A stretch of 64,000 nt of DNA from Tannerella sp. (GCA_031285565.1 JAITVY010000042.1:1-64000), one strand, 5' to 3'. Counted from the stretch's first letter, positions 1 to 9,895 are shown. Made by a program: numbers and translations. The notes: generated from the letters alone by a model not told the origin.

Positions 1-1619
1 GTGATGGTATTGAAGCCTTGTGTCATCTCAAGGATGTACATCCCCATCTGTACCGCTTTCACGGAATTCATACTGGCGCCTTCTTTGATCGTGCCGTCAG
101 GGAAGATCCATTTATAATAACTGGCAATACCACCGATCAGGTTGGTGTAAATACCCGGACAGGTCCAGACGGTATCGGGATCGAAGGAGAATTCAGAATT
201 GAAGGCGGTAAGGTAATTCAAATAGGTACCATAATTAAATGAAGATGTAAAACCTAATTGGAATACGGAAGTCAAACTCTTAACAGTAATGATTTGATTA
301 ATTGCTGCATTTGGCAAAGTAAAACGAATGTATTTCCACCCTGGAAACTGGGGAACATCCCCTTGTCCGTCAACCCAACGTGCATTCGCCGTAATCCAAT
401 CAAAGAGAGGGGTTTCCGTTTGACCCGGATAAGAGATGGTATAATCATCTTTACTCGCTTCAAGATAAACCAAACTTGCTGCCGGATAAATATTAAATGC
501 CGCTTCATGATATGAATAAAACGATGTCTGATGTGTATTTGTTCCATAAAAATTAGGTAAATGGCACAAGGTCGCTTCATGGCCTGTATTCTGCATAATA
601 TGAACAGGCTTATCAGCAATAATCGTGGCACAACTATTCGGGCGAGTTACCTTGAATGTATCTGAAATGTAAATATCTCCTGCATTAGCTAAGGTTGTTA
701 ATGGAGTTAAACCGCTCCCCCAATCAATCTGTACATTTGTATTAGGTTCCAATGCTATCAATTCGAAATAGTTATTCATCCGGCTATAGTTATCGGAAGC
801 TGAATTAAACCCGGCAGAAAGTGGCATCACATATGTGTTGCCTGCAAAAGCATCTGATACGATCTGATCACCACACTGATCACAAGCGCCACCACTACCG
901 GCAGAACCCATCGAATTACGGCATGTTTCACCACCGGTTACGGTTACAGGCTTATCTGAAGTGATAGTTGTACCTGCCATCTTCCCCGTATTACTTATCA
1001 AGTATAAAACTCTCCCTTTATCGAGAGTTACTGTGTGAGAACCAGCCGCATAACCCGTACATGCAGATGGGATTGTGAAATCAACGGTTGTTCCGTCTTC
1101 AGTCCCTGTTATTCCAACATAAGGAAGACCATATACATAGCCGTATTGACCACTTCCTCCTGAAACATAGGTACCTGTTTGGTATCCGGTTGTCATTGTA
1201 AACTGAGTACCGGCAGAAGCACTTCCTTTTAACATGAAAGTCTCCTGCTGCGCAGACCAGTCATAGATATAATAACCGGTAATACCTACATTTGATGTAA
1301 TATGTACAGCTGCGCTAAAATTTGGATTCCCTGCAACTGTTGTTGCAACATCTAACTTATTAGTAATGTCTGTTGCAGATGAATAAAACATAAAATTATA
1401 AGAATATGCCGGAATTGTAATAATCGTATCACTTCCATCTCTGTAATACTTTATATTCACAACGGCTTGCCGGTGAGTTGGATTGGAAAAAACAAAACCT
1501 CCATGTCCCTGATAAGTTCCGGAATAAAGCACAGGCGGTGCAAACCAGAATTCCGTATCCTGTGCTACAGCAGATAAACTCAGCACAGATAAAAATAATA
1601 ATAGTAATTTTTTCCTCAT
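1..1619 (-). CDS. Secreted protein with IgGFc-binding-like N-terminal region (partial, 3' end outside window)
   Basis: Reading the minus strand from the ATG at 1619 gives 539 codons without a stop, so the gene continues past the left edge. Residues 1-20 are a signal peptide (MRKK, a leucine-rich core, then SAVAQ). The region after it has a serine/glycine/threonine-rich beta pattern with VTGGETCRNSMGS and ACDQCGDQI, typical of the IgGFc-binding protein N-terminal domain found in large surface proteins of Bacteroidota. The last visible part (VWTCPGIYTNLIGG, then YYKWIFPDGT) looks like the start of PKD/Ig-like repeats. Such proteins often end in a gliding-motility-type C-terminal sorting domain, but that end is not visible here. 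The family assignment is by pattern recognition only; the open frame and signal peptide are clear. Confidence 0.8.
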   Translation of the reverse strand, partial: MRKKLLLLFLSVLSLSAVAQDTEFWFAPPVLYSGTYQGHGGFVFSNPTHRQAVVNIKYYRDGSDTIITIPAYSYNFMFYSSATDITNKLDVATTVAGNPNFSAAVHITSNVGITGYYIYDWSAQQETFMLKGSASAGTQFTMTTGYQTGTYVSGGSGQYGYVYGLPYVGITGTEDGTTVDFTIPSACTGYAAGSHTVTLDKGRVLYLISNTGKMAGTTITSDKPVTVTGGETCRNSMGSAGSGGACDQCGDQIVSDAFAGNTYVMPLSAGFNSASDNYSRMNNYFELIALEPNTNVQIDWGSGLTPLTTLANAGDIYISDTFKVTRPNSCATIIADKPVHIMQNTGHEATLCHLPNFYGTNTHQTSFYSYHEAAFNIYPAASLVYLEASKDDYTISYPGQTETPLFDWITANARWVDGQGDVPQFPGWKYIRFTLPNAAINQIITVKSLTSVFQLGFTSSFNYGTYLNYLTAFNSEFSFDPDTVWTCPGIYTNLIGGIASYYKWIFPDGTIKEGASMNSVKAVQMGMYILEMTQGFNTI

Positions 1620-1737
1620 GTTAATTTGATTTTTGTATATATGACGCATTTGCTTATTTTGTCTACATTAGCCTTGTATTGTCTTATTTATCATCATTGT
1701 TTTGCATTAATTTAAACAACATTTAAATTTGTAGTTG

Positions 1738-1745
1738 CAAATATA
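1738..1745 (-). promoter_or_regulatory. Possible -7 promoter element TATATTTG
   Basis: The minus strand reads TATATTTG here, a perfect match to the Bacteroidota -7 consensus TAnnTTTG, about 120 nt upstream of the ATG at 1619. No clear -33 TTTG lies at the usual 19-21 nt spacing, so this is tentative. Confidence 0.35.
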
Positions 1746-1846
1746 TATAAACATTTGAATATAAACATGCGAAATAACAAAATCATGAAAAAGACATACT
1801 ACGAACTAAAGATACTTTCCTGATAATAAAAAACAGATTCAAATAC

Positions 1847-3040
1847 TCAAACCTTATCCTTCTGTTCAAATGCAGTTAAATCCGACCCTTTTATTGCAGC
1901 TGCAACCAGATCCGGAAGTCGATCGGGAGTACAGGCAAAACAAGCGATACCCAACTTACTGATTTCTTTTCCCAGATTCACATCATAATCCGGCTTTCCG
2001 GCATCCGAAAGCGCCAGTAATGTAATTACTTTCACTCCTTCTTCATGCATCTCTAATAGTCTTCTCAAGAGACCTTTTCTTACCCCACCTTCATATAGAT
2101 CGGAAATCAGGATAAACATTGTTTTCCGCGGATTCGTAATTAGTTCCTGACAATAACTGACGGATTTATTAATATCTGTTCCACCTCCCAATTGTACTCC
2201 GAAAAGCATATCGACCGGATCATTACGGCATAACTCCGTCAAATCGGTCACCTCCGTATCAAAAGCCACGACATGTGTATCCAAAGCCGGCATACTGGCA
2301 AAGATGGAGCCCATTACCGAAGAGTAGATAATCGAGTCTGCCATCGAACCACTCTGGTCGATATCCAGAATAACAGTCCAGCTCTTTTGCTTCTGACTCC
2401 GTTCAAAGAAATAAAACTTCTCAGGAATTAGCCGCTTACTTTCACGGTCATAATTTTTCAGATTTCGGTTGATTGTCTGCTTCCAATCCGTTGACGAGAA
2501 ATTAGGGATAGGTGTATGTAGCTTTTTATTAAGCGCTCCGGTAACGGCTCGCCGTAAATCCTGTTCAAGCCGTTTCATAATTTCATCCACGACTTCGCGT
2601 ACTAACTGACGGGCACTCTCCTTCGATTTTTCAGGTATTTGTCCTTTCAATGCCATCAATGTTCCTACCATCGAAATATCTGGTTTCACATTCTTCAACG
2701 TCTCCGGTTCAAAAAGCAGCTTGGTCAACCCTTTACGCTCAATAGCATCCGATTGGATCACACTGACCACATCCTGGGGAAAAAACGTACGGACATCCGT
2801 CAGCCATTTGGCAAGCTTAGGCGCCGAATTACCTAAACCGGCACCCTTACCGGCAGCACTTCCCGCACCCGATGTGTCATCGTAAATTGCAGCAAGGGCA
2901 GCATCCATCAGAGATTCACGTTCACCCATTGCAGCACCTGATAAAGCTTTTGAATCTGTTCCCAAAATCAACCGCCAACGTGTCATATTTTTTTGTTGCT
3001 CTTCCGTCATCTTATTAAGCTGCTTAAAAGTCAAAATCAA
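1847..3040 (-). CDS. vWA domain protein (CoxE-like) of MoxR/DUF5682 cluster
   Basis: This is a 397-residue soluble protein with no signal peptide. The N-terminal half is helical. The C-terminal half is a von Willebrand factor A domain: the MIDAS metal site is visible as DQSGS (residues 228-232), followed by GGGTDI near 287 and ISDLYEG near 312. vWA proteins of this type work with MoxR-type AAA+ ATPases, which may remodel or load metal into partner proteins. It is the last gene of a five-gene minus-strand run. The chosen start overlaps the stop of the DUF5682 gene by 17 nt; a second Met at 3010 lies 13 nt after that stop and could be the true start. The biological role of the cluster is unproven. 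Confidence 0.85.
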   Translation of the reverse strand: MILTFKQLNKMTEEQQKNMTRWRLILGTDSKALSGAAMGERESLMDAALAAIYDDTSGAGSAAGKGAGLGNSAPKLAKWLTDVRTFFPQDVVSVIQSDAIERKGLTKLLFEPETLKNVKPDISMVGTLMALKGQIPEKSKESARQLVREVVDEIMKRLEQDLRRAVTGALNKKLHTPIPNFSSTDWKQTINRNLKNYDRESKRLIPEKFYFFERSQKQKSWTVILDIDQSGSMADSIIYSSVMGSIFASMPALDTHVVAFDTEVTDLTELCRNDPVDMLFGVQLGGGTDINKSVSYCQELITNPRKTMFILISDLYEGGVRKGLLRRLLEMHEEGVKVITLLALSDAGKPDYDVNLGKEISKLGIACFACTPDRLPDLVAAAIKGSDLTAFEQKDKV

Positions 3041-5318
3041 AATCGTTCAATTCATCTAATTTTTCAGTTTCTGTTTCCGTCAGTTCCGATTGAAGTATTT
3101 CAGCAGTATACTCCTCTCCCGTCCCCCATAGTTCTCCCAGCAGTTCTGCAATACTATTCTTTTGGTTCGGTTCGAAATTGCCGAATGCCCGACGCAGAAA
3201 AACGACAGAACGGGCAAACTCATCGTCATCCAGCTGCGATACATAAGTATCCAACTCACGCCACAAGGATATCCTCGAAAGCAACGCATAACGGTTACGT
3301 CCCGATAATCCCTCAAACCATCCGGCTCCCAGATCGGCAGGAACACCCGGCGAAAGCCTGCGTGAAACCTCTTTCGCGCAATCTTCCTCACTGGCCAGAT
3401 TATGCTCCAGTAAAATAGAGAAAGCTACTCCTGAAAGCTTTGTATTCAGGTCGTCCCTCCATGCCAGTCGGTTCAGTTCTTTCTGCCAGGTTTCAATATC
3501 AACCGTTTCATACTGTTGCTGCGAAATAAGTTCCATAACGTTAATTCCACGCAATATAGTATTTGCAGCCTTATCATCGCATGATGAAGCTCCTACAAGC
3601 AACAGAGAGGCCCTTAAAAATAGCTGCTGAAGAATCGGAATTAATGGTTCCGAATTAAATTGCCGGAGATCACCAAAACGGATTAACACCGACAGTTCAT
3701 CGGCAGCATCTGCTGCCTCAATAAAATTGTTCGAATCTACCAATAGTTGCTGTAATGTACTCAGTGCATTGTCAAAAATCCTTGTCAACTGACATTCACA
3801 AGCTAACCGTACGATTTTAGCCGCTAACGCAACATCTGTGCAATCGTTCAATTGTTCTTTTAACTGATATGCCGCAGCAATTTCTATCGTCTCACCTTTC
3901 AGGTTAGCTTCAACAATTTCAATTTCGACTTCGGGCGTCCAGCGCAATACCCACTTTTCGGCCCATGAAGCGCTATCCTGTGATACCCGTTGTTTTTCCG
4001 CAAAATGAATACCCAATACTTGCAAACGATGCAGGAAAGTAGACCGGTTTAAATCAATAAATGCCGCTTCTTTTGTTTTTACTTTTAGGTTTTCCCGTAG
4101 GTCAAGTGTCAGTTCCTGTGCTACGGCCGACTTATAGTTTATCAGTTTCAGCCGTTTCAGTTCCTGTGTCATATCTTCCTGTACCGGCGTCTGACTAACA
4201 CCTTCGGGAAGACGACCTATTGCAGTTCCTATATCAGTATGGTTCAATGCCTCTGCAACAACAGCCAATTCTCCGCTGCCAAAACATGTGACTGCGGCAT
4301 CATGTAAATCTTTCAACACGGGAATGGCTCCATTCCGCATAGAAGTCAGCGCATTAGCAAGCCTTACAGCTTCAATGGTACTTGCCGAAGAAGCGTTATG
4401 TCCTTTGGAACGCATATATTGGGCAACCTTCGATAAATAGATAGCAGATAAATCATTTAACCGCTCTTCTTTCATCGCATTCCACATCATTTCAAAATAA
4501 TAAGGAGCCCGGTTTCCCGCTCCATATCCCGTGCGACTGCTTAATCGAAGGTATGAATACGGCATCAGTGTAATTTGCGATGGCGCTTCGGTTATTTTTT
4601 TCAATTCATCATCCGTCATACCCGGCAAGCCGGAACGAATACCACTCACATGATATGCCCCGACAATGACCACCATATCCTTCGGTTGATAACCATCCTG
4701 AACCGCCCGTTCGATCTCACGACGCATATATGCTTCCCGAATCAGGTTGTAAGAATAATCATATGGAACTGCATCCAGTTCATGTTCCTCAACCAATTCC
4801 CGCATTTGTCCGGATTGATAACTTAATCCATTATTATAGCTTCCGGCTGCAAGGTCATGCTCGAAATTGCGCTCCCAATAGCTTTCGTAATCATCTTCAT
4901 CCGAAAGTTTCGCTACTTTTTCATATAAACCATGATGGAAACGGTAAAAGGCATCCGCTTTTTCTGCCGCCTCTTCACTACGTTGTTCCTGCTTAAGTTT
5001 CAGCATACGACCGGAAGGGAGATCGATAAAACGAACTTCTTTACGATTACGAACGGCCCAGCAAATCGCCTGGTATTCGGGCGAATAAGATGCAAACGGA
5101 TAAAGGATGGTTTCAATAGGCAGTTCGGTTGTGTAAGCAAGCAAAGCGATCGGTGGTTTGACCTGCTTCGCAGCTATATCAGACAAAAAAGACGTAGCAT
5201 CCGAAGGGCCTTCAATTAATACACAACGCGGTTTTTTGGTTTCCAGCATCTGTAACAGGTGCCATGAAGCGCCGGGTGAAAGATGACGGACCCCAAATAT
5301 ATTACAATTATTTATCAT
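3024..5318 (-). CDS. DUF5682 family protein
   Basis: This 764-residue cytoplasmic protein has the DUF5682 signature: GVRHLSPGA at residues 9-17, VLIEGPSDA near 33-41, the stretch YPFASYSPE near 73-81, RFIDLP near 96-101 and IVGAYHVSG near 218-226. The two histidine motifs (RH at 11-12 and GAYH at 220-223) resemble the paired His motifs of the erythromycin-esterase/ChaN/TIKI-type hydrolase fold, so an enzymatic N-terminal half is plausible; the C-terminal half is long and helical. It sits between the MoxR ATPase and the vWA gene (13 nt after the former, overlapping the latter), so the three are very likely co-translated. Substrate and reaction are unknown. Confidence 0.8.
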   Translation of the reverse strand: MINNCNIFGVRHLSPGASWHLLQMLETKKPRCVLIEGPSDATSFLSDIAAKQVKPPIALLAYTTELPIETILYPFASYSPEYQAICWAVRNRKEVRFIDLPSGRMLKLKQEQRSEEAAEKADAFYRFHHGLYEKVAKLSDEDDYESYWERNFEHDLAAGSYNNGLSYQSGQMRELVEEHELDAVPYDYSYNLIREAYMRREIERAVQDGYQPKDMVVIVGAYHVSGIRSGLPGMTDDELKKITEAPSQITLMPYSYLRLSSRTGYGAGNRAPYYFEMMWNAMKEERLNDLSAIYLSKVAQYMRSKGHNASSASTIEAVRLANALTSMRNGAIPVLKDLHDAAVTCFGSGELAVVAEALNHTDIGTAIGRLPEGVSQTPVQEDMTQELKRLKLINYKSAVAQELTLDLRENLKVKTKEAAFIDLNRSTFLHRLQVLGIHFAEKQRVSQDSASWAEKWVLRWTPEVEIEIVEANLKGETIEIAAAYQLKEQLNDCTDVALAAKIVRLACECQLTRIFDNALSTLQQLLVDSNNFIEAADAADELSVLIRFGDLRQFNSEPLIPILQQLFLRASLLLVGASSCDDKAANTILRGINVMELISQQQYETVDIETWQKELNRLAWRDDLNTKLSGVAFSILLEHNLASEEDCAKEVSRRLSPGVPADLGAGWFEGLSGRNRYALLSRISLWRELDTYVSQLDDDEFARSVVFLRRAFGNFEPNQKNSIAELLGELWGTGEEYTAEILQSELTETETEKLDELNDFDFDF

Positions 5319-5331
5319 GCTTTTAGATGAA

Positions 5332-6429
5332 TCACCCGTTTATCTCACTACACGAATTATACAACCCCCGCCACGAAGTTCCTCTTTTCTTCATTACATT
5401 TTCCAGATATTCTTTCCAGACGATCTTATCTTTATCTTCATCCTTTACAACAGCTCCTTGTAATCCGGCAGCCAGGTCTTCATCTGTAATAGTCCCGTTA
5501 CCAAAACTTCCGGCCAAAGCCATACTATTCGTAATCAAAGAAATTGCTTCTGCAGTGGAAATTACTCCACTCGGTGATTTAAGTTTTTGTTTTTCATCCA
5601 GCGTCAGTCCATTGCGCAATTCCCGGAAAATAGTTACAATCTTTTCCACAGCGTCGCCGGATGGCAATTTGGCTTTCAAGCGATAATTAGCGGATATTTC
5701 AGCCACACGCTTCGTCACAATAGATACTTCCGTATCCAGATTGGCTGGCGCAGGCAAAACGATAATATTAAAACGGCGTTTAAGCGCCGACGACATATCA
5801 TTCACTCCCCGGTCGCGCGTATTAGCTGTCGCAATAATTGAGAATCCTCTTTGAGCCGGCAATTCACGGCCCAGCTCCGGAATGGCAATTGTTTTTTCCG
5901 ACATAATGGAGATCAACGCATCCTGTACCTCCGATGCACAGCGCGAAATCTCTTCAAAACGGGCTACACTACCCGATTCCATAGCCCGATAGATCGGACT
6001 TTTGATTAAAGCGGCATCCGAAGGGCCATTGGCCAGCAACATCGCATAATTCCATGAATAACGAATATGCTCTTCACTCGTTCCGGCTGTCCCTTGTATC
6101 ACCTTTCCGGAGTCTCCACAAATTGCAGCCGTCAGATTTTCAGAAAGCCATGATTTGGCTGTTCCCGGTTCACCAATCAACAATAAGGAACGGTCGGTTA
6201 GCAAGGTTGCAATAGCAATCTCAACCAACCGGTTATGTCCTATATATTTCGGAGTAATCTCTATCCCACCAGCTTTTCCTCCGGTAACAAACTTTAATAC
6301 TGCCTTTGGCGAAAGTTGCCAACCGGCCGGTTTTTCTTCTTTTTGATCTTCCGCTTTAAGCGCCTCCAGTTCATGAGCATATAATAACTCCGCCGGAAGG
6401 CGCAATACATCTTCTTTTTTTTCAGCCAT
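5332..6429 (-). CDS. MoxR-family AAA+ ATPase
   Basis: A 365-residue ATPase. Walker A is GEPGTAKS (86-93), Walker B-like VARFEEIS (155-162), sensor 1 IATANTRD (199-206), and the arginine finger lies in ALKRRF (215-220), the usual MoxR order. The clade that partners with DUF5682 and vWA proteins has this short N-terminal extension. It probably forms a ring that uses ATP to remodel a target chosen by the vWA protein. It lies 13 nt upstream of the DUF5682 gene and 88 nt downstream of the HEAT-repeat gene; that spacer is AT-rich and shows no convincing promoter or terminator. Confidence 0.9.
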   Translation of the reverse strand: MAEKKEDVLRLPAELLYAHELEALKAEDQKEEKPAGWQLSPKAVLKFVTGGKAGGIEITPKYIGHNRLVEIAIATLLTDRSLLLIGEPGTAKSWLSENLTAAICGDSGKVIQGTAGTSEEHIRYSWNYAMLLANGPSDAALIKSPIYRAMESGSVARFEEISRCASEVQDALISIMSEKTIAIPELGRELPAQRGFSIIATANTRDRGVNDMSSALKRRFNIIVLPAPANLDTEVSIVTKRVAEISANYRLKAKLPSGDAVEKIVTIFRELRNGLTLDEKQKLKSPSGVISTAEAISLITNSMALAGSFGNGTITDEDLAAGLQGAVVKDEDKDKIVWKEYLENVMKKRGTSWRGLYNSCSEING

Positions 6430-6517
6430 CGTTATCCAATTATGAATTATTAATTATGAGTTATTCATTCAACAACTACCAACCATTTTATTTATTAACC
6501 TACTCATTTATAATTAA

Positions 6518-8344
6518 TCATTTGTTTGCAATTTCGTCAGCAATTTCATTATAAACCTCATTCTTCTTTTTTTCTGCCAGTTTCCGGAATTTAGGCGCAT
6601 ATTTTTCAGGAAATTGTGACCAGATATTATGATCTTTCAGGTAACCTAGCATATAGTTATTATTTGCCGGAAATTTCTCAACTGCAGAATAGATAATATC
6701 GAATTTGTCTTTTATATTTCGCTTGATAAGCATACGGATAATTCCGATCTGGATACCCGGTTGTACATAGCTTAAAGTTTCTTCCAACAGTTTGTTGCAT
6801 TTCTTAGAGTCATCACAAGCATTCAACATTACCAACGCGCTCATATTGTCTGTCGTCCAGTTCTTTTTGGCCGGGAAAATGGAGTAGAAATCTTTCAACC
6901 AACGCGGATCAATCAGATCTGCAGACACCTCCGGCTCATAGTTCTGATAATGATAGTAATGACCTCCGTCAGTAAAAATATTGTACAAATCGCTGATAGC
7001 AAGGTATCCTTTAAGATAAGCAATATGAAAACGCTCGTATAATTTATCTTTCGGCCAGTTTATCTTACAAGCCAGCTTAAAATAAACGTACCAGAGAATC
7101 GACAGCCAAGTTACTTCGATAGCTTGCGACATATACCGGTCATAAAAAATGATTGCTTTTTCAGGTGACCGATTGGCCAACGACCGGTTAATAGCATACA
7201 TTGTATGTTGAACCGGTTTTTCCAACAATGTTTTTTTGGCATTAACAAGTTCGGCAAATTGCTTATCAGTCAAAATACGTACAAAAAAATCATCCACTTC
7301 CGGTTCGTCCTTTTTCTGAAGTACATCGAGTAATATACCGAACTTTTCCAGCTTTGCTACCAGTATCTTATCATCTGTCTTTTTATCCAGAGCTATAAAC
7401 TCTTCAAAAGCATCTTTCACTTGTGTAAAAATATCCTTAAAAAAATAAGGCAACTCCGACGTTGCAAGTGCAGCTACAATGGCTGGGAGTTGTTGTATTT
7501 TATCTTTCGATTGGATATAAAGATCTTTCAATCGCTCTATCGCATTTTTTGTGCCCAGCTTGGCCAATGCTTTATAGGCTGCTTCGCGTACCAACTTATT
7601 CTTGTCGCCGGCAAGCTTTATTATCAATTCCTCATTAGATGGATCTTTCGCCAGGATAATTACTGTTTCTGCCTGAAGCGATGGTAATGACCCGGCAAGT
7701 ATATGCTCAATCATCCGAGGTATTTCTGCTGAATCCAGTATTTCGAGTAAACGTAAACGCCGTACATGCTCCGTTTTATCAAGATATTGAAAGCTACGCT
7801 GCAAAAAAGGCAACATAGGTTTTCCTACAGAAGGAATAATTGTTTTTTCCACATAATCAGCTAATTCGCCATATTTATCAGCTAATGCTACATCCAAGTA
7901 TTGATACGTACGAGAATCGCTAAACAATCCTCTTTCTTTTGCATCTTTCAGTACTTCGAGCCTCCCCTGGTTACTGGTTGAGAGCGCTTCGATAACCGGA
8001 CGCAATTGCAGATAAGAAAATCCGGTATTCACATCATCCAATGCAATAAGTGGCTGTTGTTCACGCGCATCCACTTCAGTCTCAAGCAGTTCCCCTTGTG
8101 TATATAAAATGGAATATAGAAGTGTAGACAGCGCCATTAATTTTTCGGCAGACTGATGCGTATCCGTTTGTATCAGTTCTTCAACATCAGTAGCTAATTT
8201 AGCAAAAACAGGTGCTTTTTCTCCCAGTTTCCTGAAAACCGGAATTTGCTTTTGTAGTCTCAGGTCGCCCTTTGTGAATTTACTTCCGGCAATAAACAGC
8301 CGGTTTATTTCTTGTTGCAGGTCATATAAAGGTTGTAATTTCAT
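6518..8344 (-). CDS. HEAT-repeat protein of MoxR/vWA cluster
   Basis: A 608-residue, signal-less, largely helical protein. HEAT-like repeats are visible around residues 215-290 (for example LAGDKNKLVREAAYKALAKL followed by AIERLKDLYIQ), indicating a protein-protein interaction scaffold. The position between the SWIM-finger and MoxR genes matches the place where clusters of this kind carry a large helical protein (DUF5691 in some genomes). I cannot show that this one belongs to that Pfam family. The C-terminal region (FSIFPAKKNW, then a charged tail) is unassigned. It is probably a structural or target-recognition subunit of the cluster. Confidence 0.75.
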   Translation of the reverse strand: MKLQPLYDLQQEINRLFIAGSKFTKGDLRLQKQIPVFRKLGEKAPVFAKLATDVEELIQTDTHQSAEKLMALSTLLYSILYTQGELLETEVDAREQQPLIALDDVNTGFSYLQLRPVIEALSTSNQGRLEVLKDAKERGLFSDSRTYQYLDVALADKYGELADYVEKTIIPSVGKPMLPFLQRSFQYLDKTEHVRRLRLLEILDSAEIPRMIEHILAGSLPSLQAETVIILAKDPSNEELIIKLAGDKNKLVREAAYKALAKLGTKNAIERLKDLYIQSKDKIQQLPAIVAALATSELPYFFKDIFTQVKDAFEEFIALDKKTDDKILVAKLEKFGILLDVLQKKDEPEVDDFFVRILTDKQFAELVNAKKTLLEKPVQHTMYAINRSLANRSPEKAIIFYDRYMSQAIEVTWLSILWYVYFKLACKINWPKDKLYERFHIAYLKGYLAISDLYNIFTDGGHYYHYQNYEPEVSADLIDPRWLKDFYSIFPAKKNWTTDNMSALVMLNACDDSKKCNKLLEETLSYVQPGIQIGIIRMLIKRNIKDKFDIIYSAVEKFPANNNYMLGYLKDHNIWSQFPEKYAPKFRKLAEKKKNEVYNEIADEIANK

Positions 8345-8409
8345 AAGAAGAAGTAGTAAGTAGTTTGTAGTTAGTAGTAAGCATAGTTACACTTGTAAAA
8401 CCTGAGTAT

Positions 8410-9852
8410 TTAATATAACAGGCGAATTATTTTCTCCAGTGTAACCAGGCACATCGGTTGTGCCGACAGTAATCCTGTCTGCACATTATTATGAATCATC
8501 ACTGCCAACGCAACCTGTTCGGGATATGCCGGCAGAAAAGCCTGCAAATTCACAGCAGAAGCAACCTTCTGTTCCGACAGATCACGTAATGTAAGTGGGT
8601 TTCCCTGTGCATCTTCAACCACCAGATTTTCACCCATCAGATATGCTTTATTCACTTTTATCAATACGACCGGAAGCTTATCCATCAACGGATTTTTAAT
8701 CGTTTGCTTAACCGACTTAATCACTTCCGTATAATCTGATGCTGCAGCATTCCGGATCTTTTGCAGATCGGAGGGAGCTATAGCACGAGGCGTAGCGCCA
8801 TCCATTTCCCATCTGACACGCGGATTGCGATCGCCCGGATATATGAAAAGTTCCTTTAGTTGAAGCACTTCAAATTCACTGTTATCTTCTTTAATATATT
8901 TAGCCGCGCGATACGGACGATAGTTCTTTGTTTTGTATATACGCTCCGACTTCAGGTTAAACCAAATACCTTCGTCCACATATTCTTTACGAGCAGAATC
9001 ATCAAAACTATTAAACGAAAGCTGCAACAGTTCGGCATTTTCTTCATATAAGCCATACTGCATCAGTTCCGTTAATTTCCTGGCATATCCGATCTGTTCT
9101 TCAATTGCCGAATCAAGTTCGGGCACTGCATCCGGATCTTCTTTTCGTTTATTCAGGTAATCAGTCGCTTTCTTAAGCAAAGCCGATAGGTAATTGATCC
9201 GGTCAATCACATGTGTATACTCCTCTCCCTCCACTTCATTCAATTCCAGAAACAAATCATTAAAAGAAGTCTGAATACCATTGATATAATAATTACCTAA
9301 TTCTTTTACCTGCCCCTGCAATGTCTTAATCATTTTTACATCAAGCGAAGAAAGACCAGCCTGAACAATTTCCTCCAATATTCTAACAGCCAACCCAATT
9401 CCAGCTAATTGAGTATCTGCCTTTTTGATAAAAGCGGCTTTATTTACCTGCCGGGGTTTAGCAGCTTTTTCCTTTATCGACTCTTTCTCCTGCTCTTTTT
9501 TTTCCTGGCGCTTTTCTATTTTTTCACGTTTCTGCGAAATATCATCCGGAATAGCAGCTTGTGTAAACCCACTGCTGTTTTTCTCGTACGCATACAGCAA
9601 TCCAAGCGTATGTTTACAAGGAAACTGCCGGCTCGGGCAATTACACCTGAATATCGGGTGATGCTCATCCATGTAATCTGCCGAACAATAATACGGGTTC
9701 TTGCCGCTTCCCGCACATTCGCCCCAAATCAGATCCCCTTCCGGTGAAATATGCAGGTTGGATAATTTTCCCTTACTAACAAGATCACGTCCGTTTTTAG
9801 CTGCTGCCGCATTAGGCGCAAGCTCTTCAATCTTTTTCTGTGTAATTTCCAT
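8410..9852 (-). CDS. SWIM zinc finger protein, first gene of MoxR/vWA cluster
   Basis: This 480-residue protein carries a SWIM zinc finger near its N terminus: CxC-x6-CxH at residues 70-81 (FRCNCPSRQFPCKH). SWIM fingers bind DNA or proteins in many systems. A lysine/glutamate-rich coiled-coil segment follows (about 105-135), then a long region without a recognised domain. It starts the five-gene minus-strand unit and is separated from the acetyltransferase-like gene upstream by a strong hairpin. No clear TAnnTTTG promoter is visible directly upstream of the ATG at 9852. Confidence 0.85.
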   Translation of the reverse strand: MEITQKKIEELAPNAAAAKNGRDLVSKGKLSNLHISPEGDLIWGECAGSGKNPYYCSADYMDEHHPIFRCNCPSRQFPCKHTLGLLYAYEKNSSGFTQAAIPDDISQKREKIEKRQEKKEQEKESIKEKAAKPRQVNKAAFIKKADTQLAGIGLAVRILEEIVQAGLSSLDVKMIKTLQGQVKELGNYYINGIQTSFNDLFLELNEVEGEEYTHVIDRINYLSALLKKATDYLNKRKEDPDAVPELDSAIEEQIGYARKLTELMQYGLYEENAELLQLSFNSFDDSARKEYVDEGIWFNLKSERIYKTKNYRPYRAAKYIKEDNSEFEVLQLKELFIYPGDRNPRVRWEMDGATPRAIAPSDLQKIRNAAASDYTEVIKSVKQTIKNPLMDKLPVVLIKVNKAYLMGENLVVEDAQGNPLTLRDLSEQKVASAVNLQAFLPAYPEQVALAVMIHNNVQTGLLSAQPMCLVTLEKIIRLLY

Positions 9853-9895
9853 TAGTCAGATAACACTATTTTATATTTTCCTATTCTCTTGAGTA

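Noticed and set aside
8341..8409. AGTAGTTAGTAG-type low-complexity repeats (also near 34130, 40400, 43180)
   Set aside because: Short AT-rich tandem-like runs in many spacers without fixed unit or spacing; not a CRISPR array or satellite.
9409..9747. Plus-strand frames of 78-112 codons opposite the SWIM gene
   Set aside because: They are shadows of the coiled-coil part of the SWIM protein (Phe/Leu-rich from the reverse of Lys/Glu codons).
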